From assembly GCF_000406165.1 (NCBI RefSeq), contig NZ_CM001977.1, positions 2,714,890-2,778,889 on the forward strand: a DNA stretch of 64,000 nt, written 5' to 3'. Each line of letters starts with the position of its first letter. Positions within the stretch are counted from its first letter, which is position 1. The translations under genes were made by a program, and so were the position numbers. This document shows, piece after piece, positions 16,065-24,869 of the stretch. Source of the stretch: Dickeya zeae NCPPB 2538. Lineage in GTDB: Bacteria > Pseudomonadota > Gammaproteobacteria > Enterobacterales > Enterobacteriaceae. The notes under the pieces are model-generated. The model was given only the letters and a program-made list of their open reading frames with translations. It was not told where the DNA came from and ran no database searches.

Positions 16065-16118
16065 GTCAGTAAAAATAACGTTGTCAGCCCAAATAACGTG
16101 GTAGTCAAAATAGCGTGA
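16065..16118. repeat. Three tandem 18-nt repeats upstream of acsC
   Basis: The units are GTCAGTAAAAATAACGTT, GTCAGCCCAAATAACGTG and GTAGTCAAAATAGCGTGA, directly adjoining. They fill over half of the 97-nt yhcA-acsC gap. The period is a multiple of 3, so the minus-strand frame in line with acsC reads a repeated six-residue pattern like TLFGLT, but nothing suggests it is translated. Possible uses are a regulator array or simply slippage. Confidence 0.6.
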
Positions 16119-16145
16119 CAGTCGTCAACCCAGTACCTGTGTGCC

Positions 16146-17594
16146 TCAGCGCATCTCACGTGTCCCGATGTGGGGTGGTGAAGCCCCGGCCAACAGTGCG
16201 TTGGCCGCTGTTTCGTCACTGCCCGAGGGGAAACGCAAGGCACAGGGCAGCGCCAGCACGATCAGTATGCCGGTAGCCATAAAGGTCTCGCTGATGGCGG
16301 CGGCACGCGCAGCCTCCTGTGCCAGCCCGCTGCCCGCCAGCCGGAATTCGAGGTACAACGACGCCACCACGATCGCCAGCGATGACACCAGACGCCGTGA
16401 AATGTTGTTCATCGCCGCCCCCTGGGTGACCAGCGTTTCCGGCAGTACATTCAACCCGGCGGTGGTGACCGGCATGTAGGACAACCCCAGCCCGATGCCG
16501 CGCAGTATCATCCAGCCGAACACCACACCAATGGATGACTGCGCCCCCACCATGCCTAACCCGATGGTCGCCAGCGCGGTCAGTAACACCCCGGTAGCCA
16601 CAATCCGCGCCGGGCCGTGGCGGTCGAGCAGGTTGCCGCCGAGCTTACCGAACAGGCTGGCAAACAGTGCAGTGCACAGCAGCGCCAGCCCGGTCCAGAT
16701 GGCGCTGTACCCCATCACCATTTGGACCAGCATCGGTAATAACACCAGACATTCGAACATCCCGACCGACTGCACCACCGCAATCACCACACTCAGTCGA
16801 TAGCCGTGCAGTTGAAAAATACGCAGGTTCAGCAGCGGCTCGCGTTTACGCAGTTCGACGCGAACAAAGGCCGCCAGACAGGCCGCTGCCACCAGCAGCA
16901 TCAGCAGGTTGAGTGGATTCGTCAGCGCCGCCGCATGATGTAATCGCCCGGCGGCTACCATCAGCAACCCAATACCGGCGGACACCAACAGATAACCGGT
17001 CATATCAAACGGCTTGCGCTCACCCGGCGTGGTTTTCGGCAACACCACCAGCCCCATCAATAGCGCCAGTGCGCCGATGGGAATATTCATGGCAAACAGT
17101 GCGCGCCAGCTAAACCACGTCAGCAGGATGCCGCCGCACAGCGGCCCCAGCGCCGGCGCCAGCATCACGATAGCGCCCCAGATACCGGTAATACCGCCAC
17201 GTTCCTGTTTGGGGTATACCGAAAAAATCAGCGTCAGCGACAGCGGGATCATCAGCCCACTGGCAATGCCCTGCACCGTGCGAGCGGCAATCACCAGCGA
17301 GATGGAATCCGCCAGCATCCCCAGCAGCGAGCCGCTGATAAACAGCGCCACCCCCAGCAGATAGAGCGGTTTGTTGCCCAGCCGGTGCCCGAGATAGCCG
17401 GTCAACGGCATCGTCATCCCCATGCTGACCATGAACGCCGCCACGATCCAGGTAGCGAGCAGCGGCCCAATGTGAAACACCTCAATGAACGCGGGCAGTG
17501 CCGGGTTCAGCGAGCTGTTATTCAGGCTGACCGTCGTCGTACCGAGCAGCACATTCACCACCACCAGCCAGCGTGGAACAGCACTAGTCGACAC
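16146..17594 (-). CDS. yhcA: MFS exporter of the DHA2 family, YhcA
   Basis: 482 residues and about 14 hydrophobic segments, the size of the 14-segment drug:proton antiporters (EmrB/QacA type). Seen: the loop LGHRLGNKPLYLLG, and the antiporter motif C region WGAIVMLAPALGPLCGG. It starts at a GTG (17594) inside the end of acsE, overlapping by 11 nt. Lying in the middle of the synthesis genes, it is the probable achromobactin exporter of the inner membrane, as proposed for its Dickeya counterpart; this is inference from family and place. Confidence 0.87.
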   Translation of the reverse strand: MSTSAVPRWLVVVNVLLGTTTVSLNNSSLNPALPAFIEVFHIGPLLATWIVAAFMVSMGMTMPLTGYLGHRLGNKPLYLLGVALFISGSLLGMLADSISLVIAARTVQGIASGLMIPLSLTLIFSVYPKQERGGITGIWGAIVMLAPALGPLCGGILLTWFSWRALFAMNIPIGALALLMGLVVLPKTTPGERKPFDMTGYLLVSAGIGLLMVAAGRLHHAAALTNPLNLLMLLVAAACLAAFVRVELRKREPLLNLRIFQLHGYRLSVVIAVVQSVGMFECLVLLPMLVQMVMGYSAIWTGLALLCTALFASLFGKLGGNLLDRHGPARIVATGVLLTALATIGLGMVGAQSSIGVVFGWMILRGIGLGLSYMPVTTAGLNVLPETLVTQGAAMNNISRRLVSSLAIVVASLYLEFRLAGSGLAQEAARAAAISETFMATGILIVLALPCALRFPSGSDETAANALLAGASPPHIGTREMR

Positions 17595-18837
17595 GGTCCA
17601 CCGCTCCGGTTATATCCACCTTCGTCCCGTCCGCCGTGATAACCCCGGCGTCGGTGATGAAATACTGCGCAGGACGGGGGTGACACAGAAAATCGGCATG
17701 CGAAATGTTGTAGCCATAGGCCCCGGCCAGCGGCAGCACCAGCAGGTCACCGATATTTACATCCGTCAGGCGCTGGTCACGGCTGAGTACATCTTTCGGC
17801 GTACAGAGCTGACCGACGACCGTCCAGGCGCGCGTTTCCCCTGCTGGCCGCGCGGGTGCTAACGGCAGATGGATGATAGGGTGGTCATGCCCTTGCGCCA
17901 CCGGCAGTCGGAACTGATGCGTACCGCCGCGACACACCAGAAAATGCTTACCGTGGCTGCGTTTCTTATCCAACACCTCGATGACGTAATAGCCGCAATA
18001 CGCGCTGATAAACCGCCCCGGCTCAAAGCGAACCACCGGCACATCCGGCTGTTGCGCCAGCCGCACACGCAGGTAGTCACACAATGCTGACCAGTCGAAA
18101 CGCTCCGGCGTCAGGTACGGCACCCCAATACCACCGCCGACATTGAGGTGGGTAATCTGTTGTGGATGGGCAGACAACGCTTTCCACTGCGGCCAGCGCG
18201 TCAGGTACAGATCCAGCAGTTGCTGGTGCCGCTCCACACTCATCTGGTGCGACATGGCATGCACGTGGAACCCTTTGAGTTGCAGGTGGCTGGCGTTATC
18301 CACGTCACGCACCGCATCCGGCAGGTCTGCCTCATCCATGCCGAACGGTGTCGGCGTACCGGCCATCGCCAGTTTGCTGGTCAGCGACGACGCCAGCTCC
18401 GGGTTGATACGGATGAACACCGGCTGGACCACGCCGTGTTGTTGCGCTCGCTGTTGCAGGCGGGCTATCTCATGGCGACTCTCCACATGGACCGCCTCCA
18501 CCCCGTGTTCCAGCGCCAGATCAAAATCAGAATCCAGCTTGCCCGGCCCGGAGAACACAAACGGTTTCGCGGTGGCGCACCCGGCCACACGGTCGATTTC
18601 CCCGCCGGAGGAAATCTCAAACCCATGAACCAGCGGTGCGATGGCATCCAGAATCGGTTTTTCGCTGTTGGCCTTGATGGCGTAATAGAGTTCGACGCCG
18701 GGTGGCAACGCTGCCATCACCTCGCTGACGTGTTGACGCAACGCCGCCAGGTCATAGACAAACGCGGCCAGCGGATCGCGGTGCTGCTGTTGCAGGCGAA
18801 CGATCAGTTGGCGAACAGGCTGTGGCAGCTTACCCAT
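17584..18837 (-). CDS. acsE: PLP-dependent decarboxylase AcsE
   Basis: 417 residues of the fold-III (alanine racemase-like) decarboxylases that include LysA. The PLP lysine is K55 in YYAIKANSEK; HVGGG-type phosphate-binding is seen as THLNVGGGIGV, and FEPGRFISAYCG near residue 290 is the expected substrate/PLP stretch. It is thought to decarboxylate serine, free or as O-citrylserine, to provide the ethanolamine part of achromobactin. The start at ATG 18837 has GAGGTG 4 nt upstream and overlaps acsD by 8 nt; the longer upstream frame is not protein-like. Confidence 0.92.
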   Translation of the reverse strand: MGKLPQPVRQLIVRLQQQHRDPLAAFVYDLAALRQHVSEVMAALPPGVELYYAIKANSEKPILDAIAPLVHGFEISSGGEIDRVAGCATAKPFVFSGPGKLDSDFDLALEHGVEAVHVESRHEIARLQQRAQQHGVVQPVFIRINPELASSLTSKLAMAGTPTPFGMDEADLPDAVRDVDNASHLQLKGFHVHAMSHQMSVERHQQLLDLYLTRWPQWKALSAHPQQITHLNVGGGIGVPYLTPERFDWSALCDYLRVRLAQQPDVPVVRFEPGRFISAYCGYYVIEVLDKKRSHGKHFLVCRGGTHQFRLPVAQGHDHPIIHLPLAPARPAGETRAWTVVGQLCTPKDVLSRDQRLTDVNIGDLLVLPLAGAYGYNISHADFLCHPRPAQYFITDAGVITADGTKVDITGAVDRVD

Positions 18838-20707
18838 GCTGCACCTCGCTCTGCGCGAGTGAATCATGCCGCCTTGAGTTATGCTGTCCCGCGGTATGCC
18901 ACGCTTCGCCGTAGCCTGCCGCCTTACTCGGGTGCGCGGTCTCACCCCAGGGCGACGGCAACTGGACGTAGCTGGCCTGACGATCGGCCTCGGCCGCCAG
19001 TCGCACCTTGAGGTTGGTTTTACATGCCACCGGCTCACCGGCGATCAGCGCTTCCAGCTCCGGTGCCGGTTGGCGCAGTTCCGCCTGAATCGCACGTAGC
19101 TGCTGTCGGACCCGTTGCCACATCAGCGGTGCCAGATGGGCACGACCATGACTCAACGCCAGAATGGCTTCTGACAGGTGGTTGATGAACAGGCAGTACA
19201 TGATGCGGTTCCAGCCCTGCTCGCGGGAATACAGCAGCGACTGGCGCACGCGGGGGTGTATATCGTCAGGAATCGCATGGATACCGCGATCGTCGGTCAG
19301 CTTCACCCCTTCGAAATCGCGCAGCAACACCTGATGTGGCCGCCCTTGTTGATGCACCAGCACGCTGTTTTGCAGATGCGGTTCCATCACCACACCGTGA
19401 TTGAAGAACAGTGACAATACCGGTCGCAGTAACCGCGTCTGATAGTCGTCAAACCAGTACAACAACGCGTTGTCATCCAGCGCTGCACCGTAGTATGTGC
19501 GCAGGAAAGTATGGATCATCGGCTGTAAATCGACGCCACGGGCAAACAGCGTACCGGCCATGATGCTGTGCTCAGCACCAGTGCGGCGACAGAAGTTCTC
19601 ACGCAGAATGCCGCCGGTTTGCTCGCGAAACCAGTGTTGATCCGATTCGCTAACACCAACCGGGCTCCAGCTCACCACACCCGGTTCGGCCGCCGCCGTC
19701 AGACCGCCCAGCGTATCGGCCTGCTGCGCCAGTAACTGGCGGAACAACCGGTCGATCAGCACTGTGCTTTCCAGCTCGTACCAGGCGTTTTTACGCACGC
19801 AATTGGTGATGCGCACGTTCAGCGAGCCTTTGATAAAGTAATCATGGTCTTCGATAAACCAGGTGCGGATAGAAGCCGTCGGGCTGGCGACGCGTCCGCT
19901 TTGTCCCAGATCGCGGATCACCTCGTTTTGTAATAACTGCTGTACGCGGGCATCCTGCATGAACAGTTGCGCCTGCACCGGGTGCATACAGATGATGGCG
20001 CACCCCGGTGCCGCTGGGGCTTGATCAGCAAACCCCTCCAGCACCTGTTGCGGCGTCAGGCCATTGGCACCGATGTGTAAACCTTCTGTTGGCACCTCGA
20101 ACTGATGCAACGCCGCTTTAGCCTGAAACTCCGGTGCCCACTGTTCCTGGCCGAGATGTGCAGGCCACAGGCGTGCCTTGGGCGCAGGGTGGCTGGGGTG
20201 GCCGAACCACAACCCTTGCTCGCTGTGCAGGTAGTGCTGTAGCGGTGCGTCCGTTTGATGGCGCTGGTTGTGGCTGACAATCGCGCCGACCAATTGCCTG
20301 CTCTGAAGAATCTGCTCGTACAGTTCCGGGTTTTTTCTTCCGGCGATGTGTTCGCAGGCCGCCAGCACGCGGGCGATCACACGTTCAAAATCGGGGCAGT
20401 GCCAGTCACATTGTGACTGACGCAAATAGACATCAGACAGATAGTGCTGACTGCCGAACGTATCACGGCGGTCCACCATGACAAATAATTGCAGTGAGTC
20501 GGGCAAACCGATAACCATCGGAATACCTTTCCAGTCCGCGCCATCAAAATAGGCCCCCGGCGGGATCCCTTTCATTTCGTCTGGCCATTCATATCGCAAA
20601 TACCCTTCCGGTATAGCGAACTCTTTGATAAGGCAATTGAGTAACCCATGCAGGGCTGCTTTTTCGCTTATCATTCTGGACAAAGCATCATGATTAAGGT
20701 TGTTCAT
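18830..20707 (-). CDS. acsD: Achromobactin NIS synthetase AcsD
   Basis: 625 residues. The IucA/IucC ATP motif GHPSHPAPKARLW lies near residue 170-180, with the later KGSLNVRITNCVRKN and MEPHLQNSVLVHQQG typical of the family. AcsD of Dickeya has a known structure and makes the first citrate ester, joining citrate to serine. Its start has TGGAG 5 nt upstream. It lies 102 nt downstream of fct, separated by a GC-rich hairpin. The last 40 residues (HPSKAAGYG onward) are rich in Gln/His/Arg and look poorly conserved. Confidence 0.93.
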   Translation of the reverse strand: MNNLNHDALSRMISEKAALHGLLNCLIKEFAIPEGYLRYEWPDEMKGIPPGAYFDGADWKGIPMVIGLPDSLQLFVMVDRRDTFGSQHYLSDVYLRQSQCDWHCPDFERVIARVLAACEHIAGRKNPELYEQILQSRQLVGAIVSHNQRHQTDAPLQHYLHSEQGLWFGHPSHPAPKARLWPAHLGQEQWAPEFQAKAALHQFEVPTEGLHIGANGLTPQQVLEGFADQAPAAPGCAIICMHPVQAQLFMQDARVQQLLQNEVIRDLGQSGRVASPTASIRTWFIEDHDYFIKGSLNVRITNCVRKNAWYELESTVLIDRLFRQLLAQQADTLGGLTAAAEPGVVSWSPVGVSESDQHWFREQTGGILRENFCRRTGAEHSIMAGTLFARGVDLQPMIHTFLRTYYGAALDDNALLYWFDDYQTRLLRPVLSLFFNHGVVMEPHLQNSVLVHQQGRPHQVLLRDFEGVKLTDDRGIHAIPDDIHPRVRQSLLYSREQGWNRIMYCLFINHLSEAILALSHGRAHLAPLMWQRVRQQLRAIQAELRQPAPELEALIAGEPVACKTNLKVRLAAEADRQASYVQLPSPWGETAHPSKAAGYGEAWHTAGQHNSRRHDSLAQSEVQHG

Positions 20708-20786
20708 CTCTGCTCCATAAGAATAACAATCGGCCGGTGATGTCGTGGCGACGGTTAACCATCCTAATTAACGCACGGGAAATAGC

Positions 20787-20802
20787 CCCGCCTTTCGGCG
20801 GG
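20787..20802 (-). repeat. GC-rich hairpin between fct and acsD
   Basis: On the minus strand CCCGCC-GAAA-GGCGGG forms a 6-bp stem with a GNRA tetraloop, 8 nt after the fct stop. No T tract follows, so it may act as a partial terminator or 3' protector that lets fct be made in excess over acsD. Confidence 0.55.
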
Positions 20803-20809
20803 ACATGAA

Positions 20810-22924
20810 TTAAAAGTCAACGCTATATCCTAACGTCACGGTTCTTCCCCGACCGGAGAAATAACGCAGGGAGTTCACAATCGCGCTTTGCGAGTAATAC
20901 GTGATGTACTCCTTATCAAACAAATTGGAGACCGCCAGATTAATTCTGCCTTTCGGCAATTTATAACCGACGGCGGCATCCACCAGTAAATAACCGTTAA
21001 AGTCCTGCTGACGGTTATCCATAATTCTGTCAAAGGCGTAATTGGCCTGAATAAAGGAAGACCACTGCGGCGTCCAGTTGGCAGACCAGCTGGCGGTCAG
21101 GCGATCCGGCGGAATATTCAAGCCGTCCAGCTTGCTGTCCAGGCTGCCGTTGCCGTCACTGTCATACCATCCCTGAATATGGGAATAACCGAACTTCACG
21201 CTATGATCATCATTCACTTTGTAACCCAGTGAAGTTTCGATACCGTCAATGCGGGTTTTCTGGCGCTCACTCTGGAAGGTGCCGTTGACATCCACCACAC
21301 GCTCGCCCAGCTTAGAGGTCGAGCGGTAGTAACTCATCTCAAACGTCACCGGGTCTTTATCGATACGAAAACCGGTTTCAACGTTATCCGTGACAATCGG
21401 TTCCAGCGGCAGCATGTTGACCGACTGATTGGCGGTTTTAATGCCACGCAGCGTGCGGCCGACGTCAGGAATACCAAAGCCTTGTGAATAGTTGGCGAAC
21501 AGGCTCACTGGCTTATACGGCGTGGTCCAGACCGCGCCCACGTTATACAGCGTCTTGTTGAAACTCAGCCGACCGCCTTGTACATCCACACTGTTATTCG
21601 GCGCTTTGGCGGTACTGGCCGCCACCGTCCGGAAGCTGTCGATGTCCAGTCGGGCGTACTCATAGCGCACCCCGGTGGTAATTTTCAGCGAATCGACCGG
21701 CTGAATATCCCACTGCATAAACGGCGACAGGTCGGTGTATTTCATCTGTGGCGCATAGATGCGCTTGGTCAGCCAAAAGTCTTGTTTACCGGTATCGAAC
21801 AGGGTGTCGAACCCAACGGTCGCTTTCAGGTAGTCATCCCAGATATCGTCTTTGGTCAGCGCCACTTTGCTGCCATAACGGTTGGAGGTTACCCGTGACT
21901 GGTCATAAAGCGTATTCAACGGCGCAATGCGGACATCCTGGAAAGAAGCGGAGTTATCTGCGCCGAACAACGACTCGTAATTCTGGTAATACACCAGCGA
22001 GTTCAGTTTCATACCCGCCAGATTGTAATTATCGTAGGTAGCGCTGGTGGTCCAGACGCTGTTCATCGGCGCATCGCCGACCGGACGCCCGGATATGGAC
22101 GTGGTCGGGATACCCTTATCGCGATCGCCAGCGATACCCAGATAGTTCATCTTGCCTTTGATCTGATAACGGTTGAGGCTGAACTGGACTCGCTGGTCAT
22201 CATCCAGCCAGTAGCCGACCTTCGCTATCACGTCATAGGCACGTGAATCCATCAGGTCGCCCTGGGTATTATCCACCCCAATCGGGCGATCTTTTCCGTC
22301 CAGAAACAGCCCTTGATCTTCATAACTGACGGAGAACAGGTAATCCAGATACTCTTCGCGGCCACTGAAACCGTAAGTGGTTTTGTAGCTCATGGTGTCT
22401 GAGCTGACTTTCGTCGGCGAGGTGGTTTCCACGCTGAAATGCTGGTTAAACGAACCCGGCTCCGGGCGGCGAGTGATAATATTGATAACGCCACCGGTCG
22501 CGCCGATGCCGTTGCTGGCGCTGGCACCGTGAATCACTTCGATGTGGTCCACCATCGAGAAATCAATGGTGTGCATTTCACGCCCGGTAGGGCGCAGCGG
22601 GTTCGATTGCGGAATGCCATCGACCATGATCAACGGCGCACGACCACGGAATGTTTCACCGCTACCGCTCATTTTCTGGCGGCTCGGTGCCATTGCCGGT
22701 AATAAATTACTTAATATCTGGGAAGAATCACTGGTAATTTGTCGCTGCTGTTCAATCTGTTCTTTAGTAATAATGGTTACAACCTGAGGCGAATCTTTTT
22801 TTTCGGTATCCGTTCGGGACGCCGTGACCACCATTTCGCTGTCATTTTTATTTGTATTATCTGCTGCGTCAGCCTGTGTAAATAAAAATAATGGCGTCAA
22901 CGCATATAATGCCCGAACCTTCAT
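20810..22924 (-). CDS. fct: TonB-dependent ferric achromobactin receptor Fct
   Basis: 704 residues including a signal peptide (MKVRALYALTPLFLFTQADA). The TonB box is visible as EMVVTAS near the mature N terminus, followed by the plug domain (PQVVTIITKEQIEQQ, GGVINIITRRPEP) and a long series of barrel strands ending in aromatic residues, with the final TVTLGYSVDF matching the outer-membrane insertion signal. I choose ATG 22924 because it begins the signal peptide and has GAGG 8 nt upstream; 20 more residues upstream are open. It imports ferric achromobactin across the outer membrane and lies between acsF and acsD, under the same Fur-controlled promoter unless the 166-nt gap has its own. Confidence 0.93.
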   Translation of the reverse strand: MKVRALYALTPLFLFTQADAADNTNKNDSEMVVTASRTDTEKKDSPQVVTIITKEQIEQQRQITSDSSQILSNLLPAMAPSRQKMSGSGETFRGRAPLIMVDGIPQSNPLRPTGREMHTIDFSMVDHIEVIHGASASNGIGATGGVINIITRRPEPGSFNQHFSVETTSPTKVSSDTMSYKTTYGFSGREEYLDYLFSVSYEDQGLFLDGKDRPIGVDNTQGDLMDSRAYDVIAKVGYWLDDDQRVQFSLNRYQIKGKMNYLGIAGDRDKGIPTTSISGRPVGDAPMNSVWTTSATYDNYNLAGMKLNSLVYYQNYESLFGADNSASFQDVRIAPLNTLYDQSRVTSNRYGSKVALTKDDIWDDYLKATVGFDTLFDTGKQDFWLTKRIYAPQMKYTDLSPFMQWDIQPVDSLKITTGVRYEYARLDIDSFRTVAASTAKAPNNSVDVQGGRLSFNKTLYNVGAVWTTPYKPVSLFANYSQGFGIPDVGRTLRGIKTANQSVNMLPLEPIVTDNVETGFRIDKDPVTFEMSYYRSTSKLGERVVDVNGTFQSERQKTRIDGIETSLGYKVNDDHSVKFGYSHIQGWYDSDGNGSLDSKLDGLNIPPDRLTASWSANWTPQWSSFIQANYAFDRIMDNRQQDFNGYLLVDAAVGYKLPKGRINLAVSNLFDKEYITYYSQSAIVNSLRYFSGRGRTVTLGYSVDF

Positions 22925-23031
22925 TCCTGCAACCTCATTATTATTTTCCCAGTCAATAAAACGCTGATGTTCCCACCAGCACATGTCATTAAATAATTTG
23001 TTCAGCCCAAAGTGATGCCCGTAATAACGCC

Positions 23032-23044
23032 GCCAACGGTTGGC
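23032..23044. repeat. Short palindrome between acsF and fct
   Basis: GCCAACGGTTGGC, a 6-bp perfect stem about an odd centre, in the 166-nt acsF-fct gap. On the plus strand it is followed by TTTTATTATTT; on the minus (coding) strand there is no T tract. Confidence 0.35.
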
Positions 23045-23090
23045 TTTTATTATTTCGCTTTTGGGGTCATGACGGGCTATTCACGCTGAA

Positions 23091-24485
23091 TTACCGATGG
23101 CGGGTTTGCGCCACCGCGTCAGTTAACGCCTGCTCGAAGCGTGCCACAACGCTGCGACACTGTTCTTCGCTAATAATCAGGGGTGGCAGCAACCTGACCA
23201 CATTACCCTGTCGGCCCCCCCGCTCCAGCAGCAGCCCCTGCCGGAAACAGTGCTGTTGGATAGCCGCTGCCAGCTCGGCATCCAGCGGGTAGCAACCACC
23301 GGCCTGCACGGGCTGACGCTCATCAACAATTTCGATGCCCAGCATCAGGCCACGGCCACGCACCTGTCCCAGACAAGGGAAACGTGGTTGCATCTGCATG
23401 AACTGCTGTTTAAGCCATTCACCACGTGCCGCCGCCTGCGCCGCCAGTTTGTCGCGCAGCAAAATATCAATGGTGGTTTTCCCGGTCGCCATCGCCATCT
23501 GGTTGCCACGGAAGGTGCCAGTGTGAGTACCCGGTTTCCAGACATCAAACTCGCGTCGAATGCCCAGCACCGCCATCGGTAAACCACCGCCCACCGCTTT
23601 CGACATCACGACGATATCGGGCTCAATACCCGCCTGTTCAAAGGCGAACATACTGCCGGTGCGGGCAAACCCAGCCTGCACTTCATCCACAATCAGCAGG
23701 ATGCCGTGACGGCGTGTCACCTCGCGCAGCATTTGCAGCCAGCGTACCGGTGCCGGGTTAACGCCCCCCTCGCCCTGCACCGCTTCAACGATAACCGCCG
23801 CTGGCAGTGGCATACCACGTTCGACATCATCGATAAACGCGGTGAAATAGCGACTGAGTGCCTCAACGCCCGCGTCACCGCCAATCCCCAGCGGGCAGCG
23901 GTATTCATGGGGATACGGCAGGAATTGAACCCCGGGCATGAGATTCTGTACGGCCTCTTTCGGCCCGATATTGCCGGTCACGGCCAGGGCACCATGGGTC
24001 ATACCGTGATAACCGCCGGAGAAGCTGATAATGCCGCCCCGACCGGTATAGGTTTTCGCCAGCTTCAGCGCCGCTTCCACCGCATCTGCCCCCGAGGGGC
24101 CGCAAAATTGCAGGCAGTACTGGCTTTCACCGCCCGGCAACAGCGCCAGCAAGGTTTCACAGAAGGCATCTTTTAGCGGTGTGGTGAGATCCAGCGTGTG
24201 CATCGGCAGGCCCGATGCCAGAAATGCCTGAATGCTGGCAACAACCTCCGGATGGTTATGCCCCAGTGCCAGCGTCCCCGCCCCTGCCAGACAATCCAGA
24301 TACCGGTTGCCGTCCACATCCGTCACCCACACGCCCTGTGCTTGCTGGATGACCAGCGGTAATTTGCGCGGATAACTGCGCACATTGGATTCAAACCGTC
24401 TTTGACGCTCCAGATAATCGGCATTGGTTCTCTGCCCACTCTCCATGACCGCCGCATCCATTACCGCCCACTGTGTCTCTGACAT
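23091..24485 (-). CDS. acsF: Diaminobutyrate aminotransferase AcsF
   Basis: 464 residues of class-III aminotransferases. The PLP lysine is K296 in MSKAVGGGLPM; VDEVQAGFARTG near 266-277 carries the Asp that contacts the PLP nitrogen, and VEAVQGEGGVNP is the usual preceding stretch. It makes L-2,4-diaminobutyrate from aspartate semialdehyde and glutamate, a building block of achromobactin. The start at ATG 24485 has GGAGG and AAGG upstream. A good Fur box lies 23-41 nt upstream of the start, so this is the first gene of the iron-controlled operon. Confidence 0.93.
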   Translation of the reverse strand: MSETQWAVMDAAVMESGQRTNADYLERQRRFESNVRSYPRKLPLVIQQAQGVWVTDVDGNRYLDCLAGAGTLALGHNHPEVVASIQAFLASGLPMHTLDLTTPLKDAFCETLLALLPGGESQYCLQFCGPSGADAVEAALKLAKTYTGRGGIISFSGGYHGMTHGALAVTGNIGPKEAVQNLMPGVQFLPYPHEYRCPLGIGGDAGVEALSRYFTAFIDDVERGMPLPAAVIVEAVQGEGGVNPAPVRWLQMLREVTRRHGILLIVDEVQAGFARTGSMFAFEQAGIEPDIVVMSKAVGGGLPMAVLGIRREFDVWKPGTHTGTFRGNQMAMATGKTTIDILLRDKLAAQAAARGEWLKQQFMQMQPRFPCLGQVRGRGLMLGIEIVDERQPVQAGGCYPLDAELAAAIQQHCFRQGLLLERGGRQGNVVRLLPPLIISEEQCRSVVARFEQALTDAVAQTRHR

Positions 24486-24507
24486 CGCCTTCACCCTCCG
24501 TGATATT

Positions 24508-24526
24508 GATAATGACAATAATTATC
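24508..24526 (-). promoter_or_regulatory. Fur box of the achromobactin operon
   Basis: GATAATGACAATAATTATC matches the 19-bp Fur consensus at 17 of 19 positions. It lies right before acsF and probably covers the -10 region of its promoter (a possible -35 TTGAGT lies further upstream on the minus strand). It predicts repression by Fe-Fur. Confidence 0.88.
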
Positions 24527-24776
24527 ATTAAGAATAGTGATACTCAAGTGTTATTTAAATGACAGTTTTCATAACCAAATCCTTACAAACACTGACGGAA
24601 TGCTAACTAAGCGCAGGTGGCAAGAGGGTTTTTTTGCGGCAAAAACGGGGGCAAAATACATGAGGCGAGCAGGCCGGACATGAGCTCATTTTTGTGATGA
24701 ATATCACAGTAAGCGATTGGGGAGTATTCGGGTGTATCGCTGCGATATCCCGCAAGGGGAATTGTCGGATGGGATA

Positions 24777-24812
24777 ATAAAAATGCCGGTTCCCCTATAG
24801 AAAACCGGCATT
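24777..24812 (-). terminator. Intrinsic terminator of the phn operon
   Basis: On the minus strand AATGCCGGTT and AACCGGCATT form a 10-bp stem, followed by TTTATT. It lies 58 nt after the phnE2 stop and well before acsF. Confidence 0.85.
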
Positions 24813-24869
24813 ATAACAAATAGATAAGTCAGTCAGCTCAGGATGACTGATGATGAGTGTGGCGATGAA

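Larger units (their letters stand above)
24486..24869. other. Intergenic region between phnE2 and acsF
   Basis: 384 nt without a gene. It holds the acsF ribosome binding site, the Fur box (24508-24526) and the phn terminator (24777-24812). Between 24560 and 24760 I see only AT-rich sequence and a T7 run; no other clear signal. Confidence 0.6.

Noticed and set aside
22925..22984. 20-residue extension of Fct
   Set aside because: It would bury the signal peptide; MKVRALYALT is the proper N terminus.
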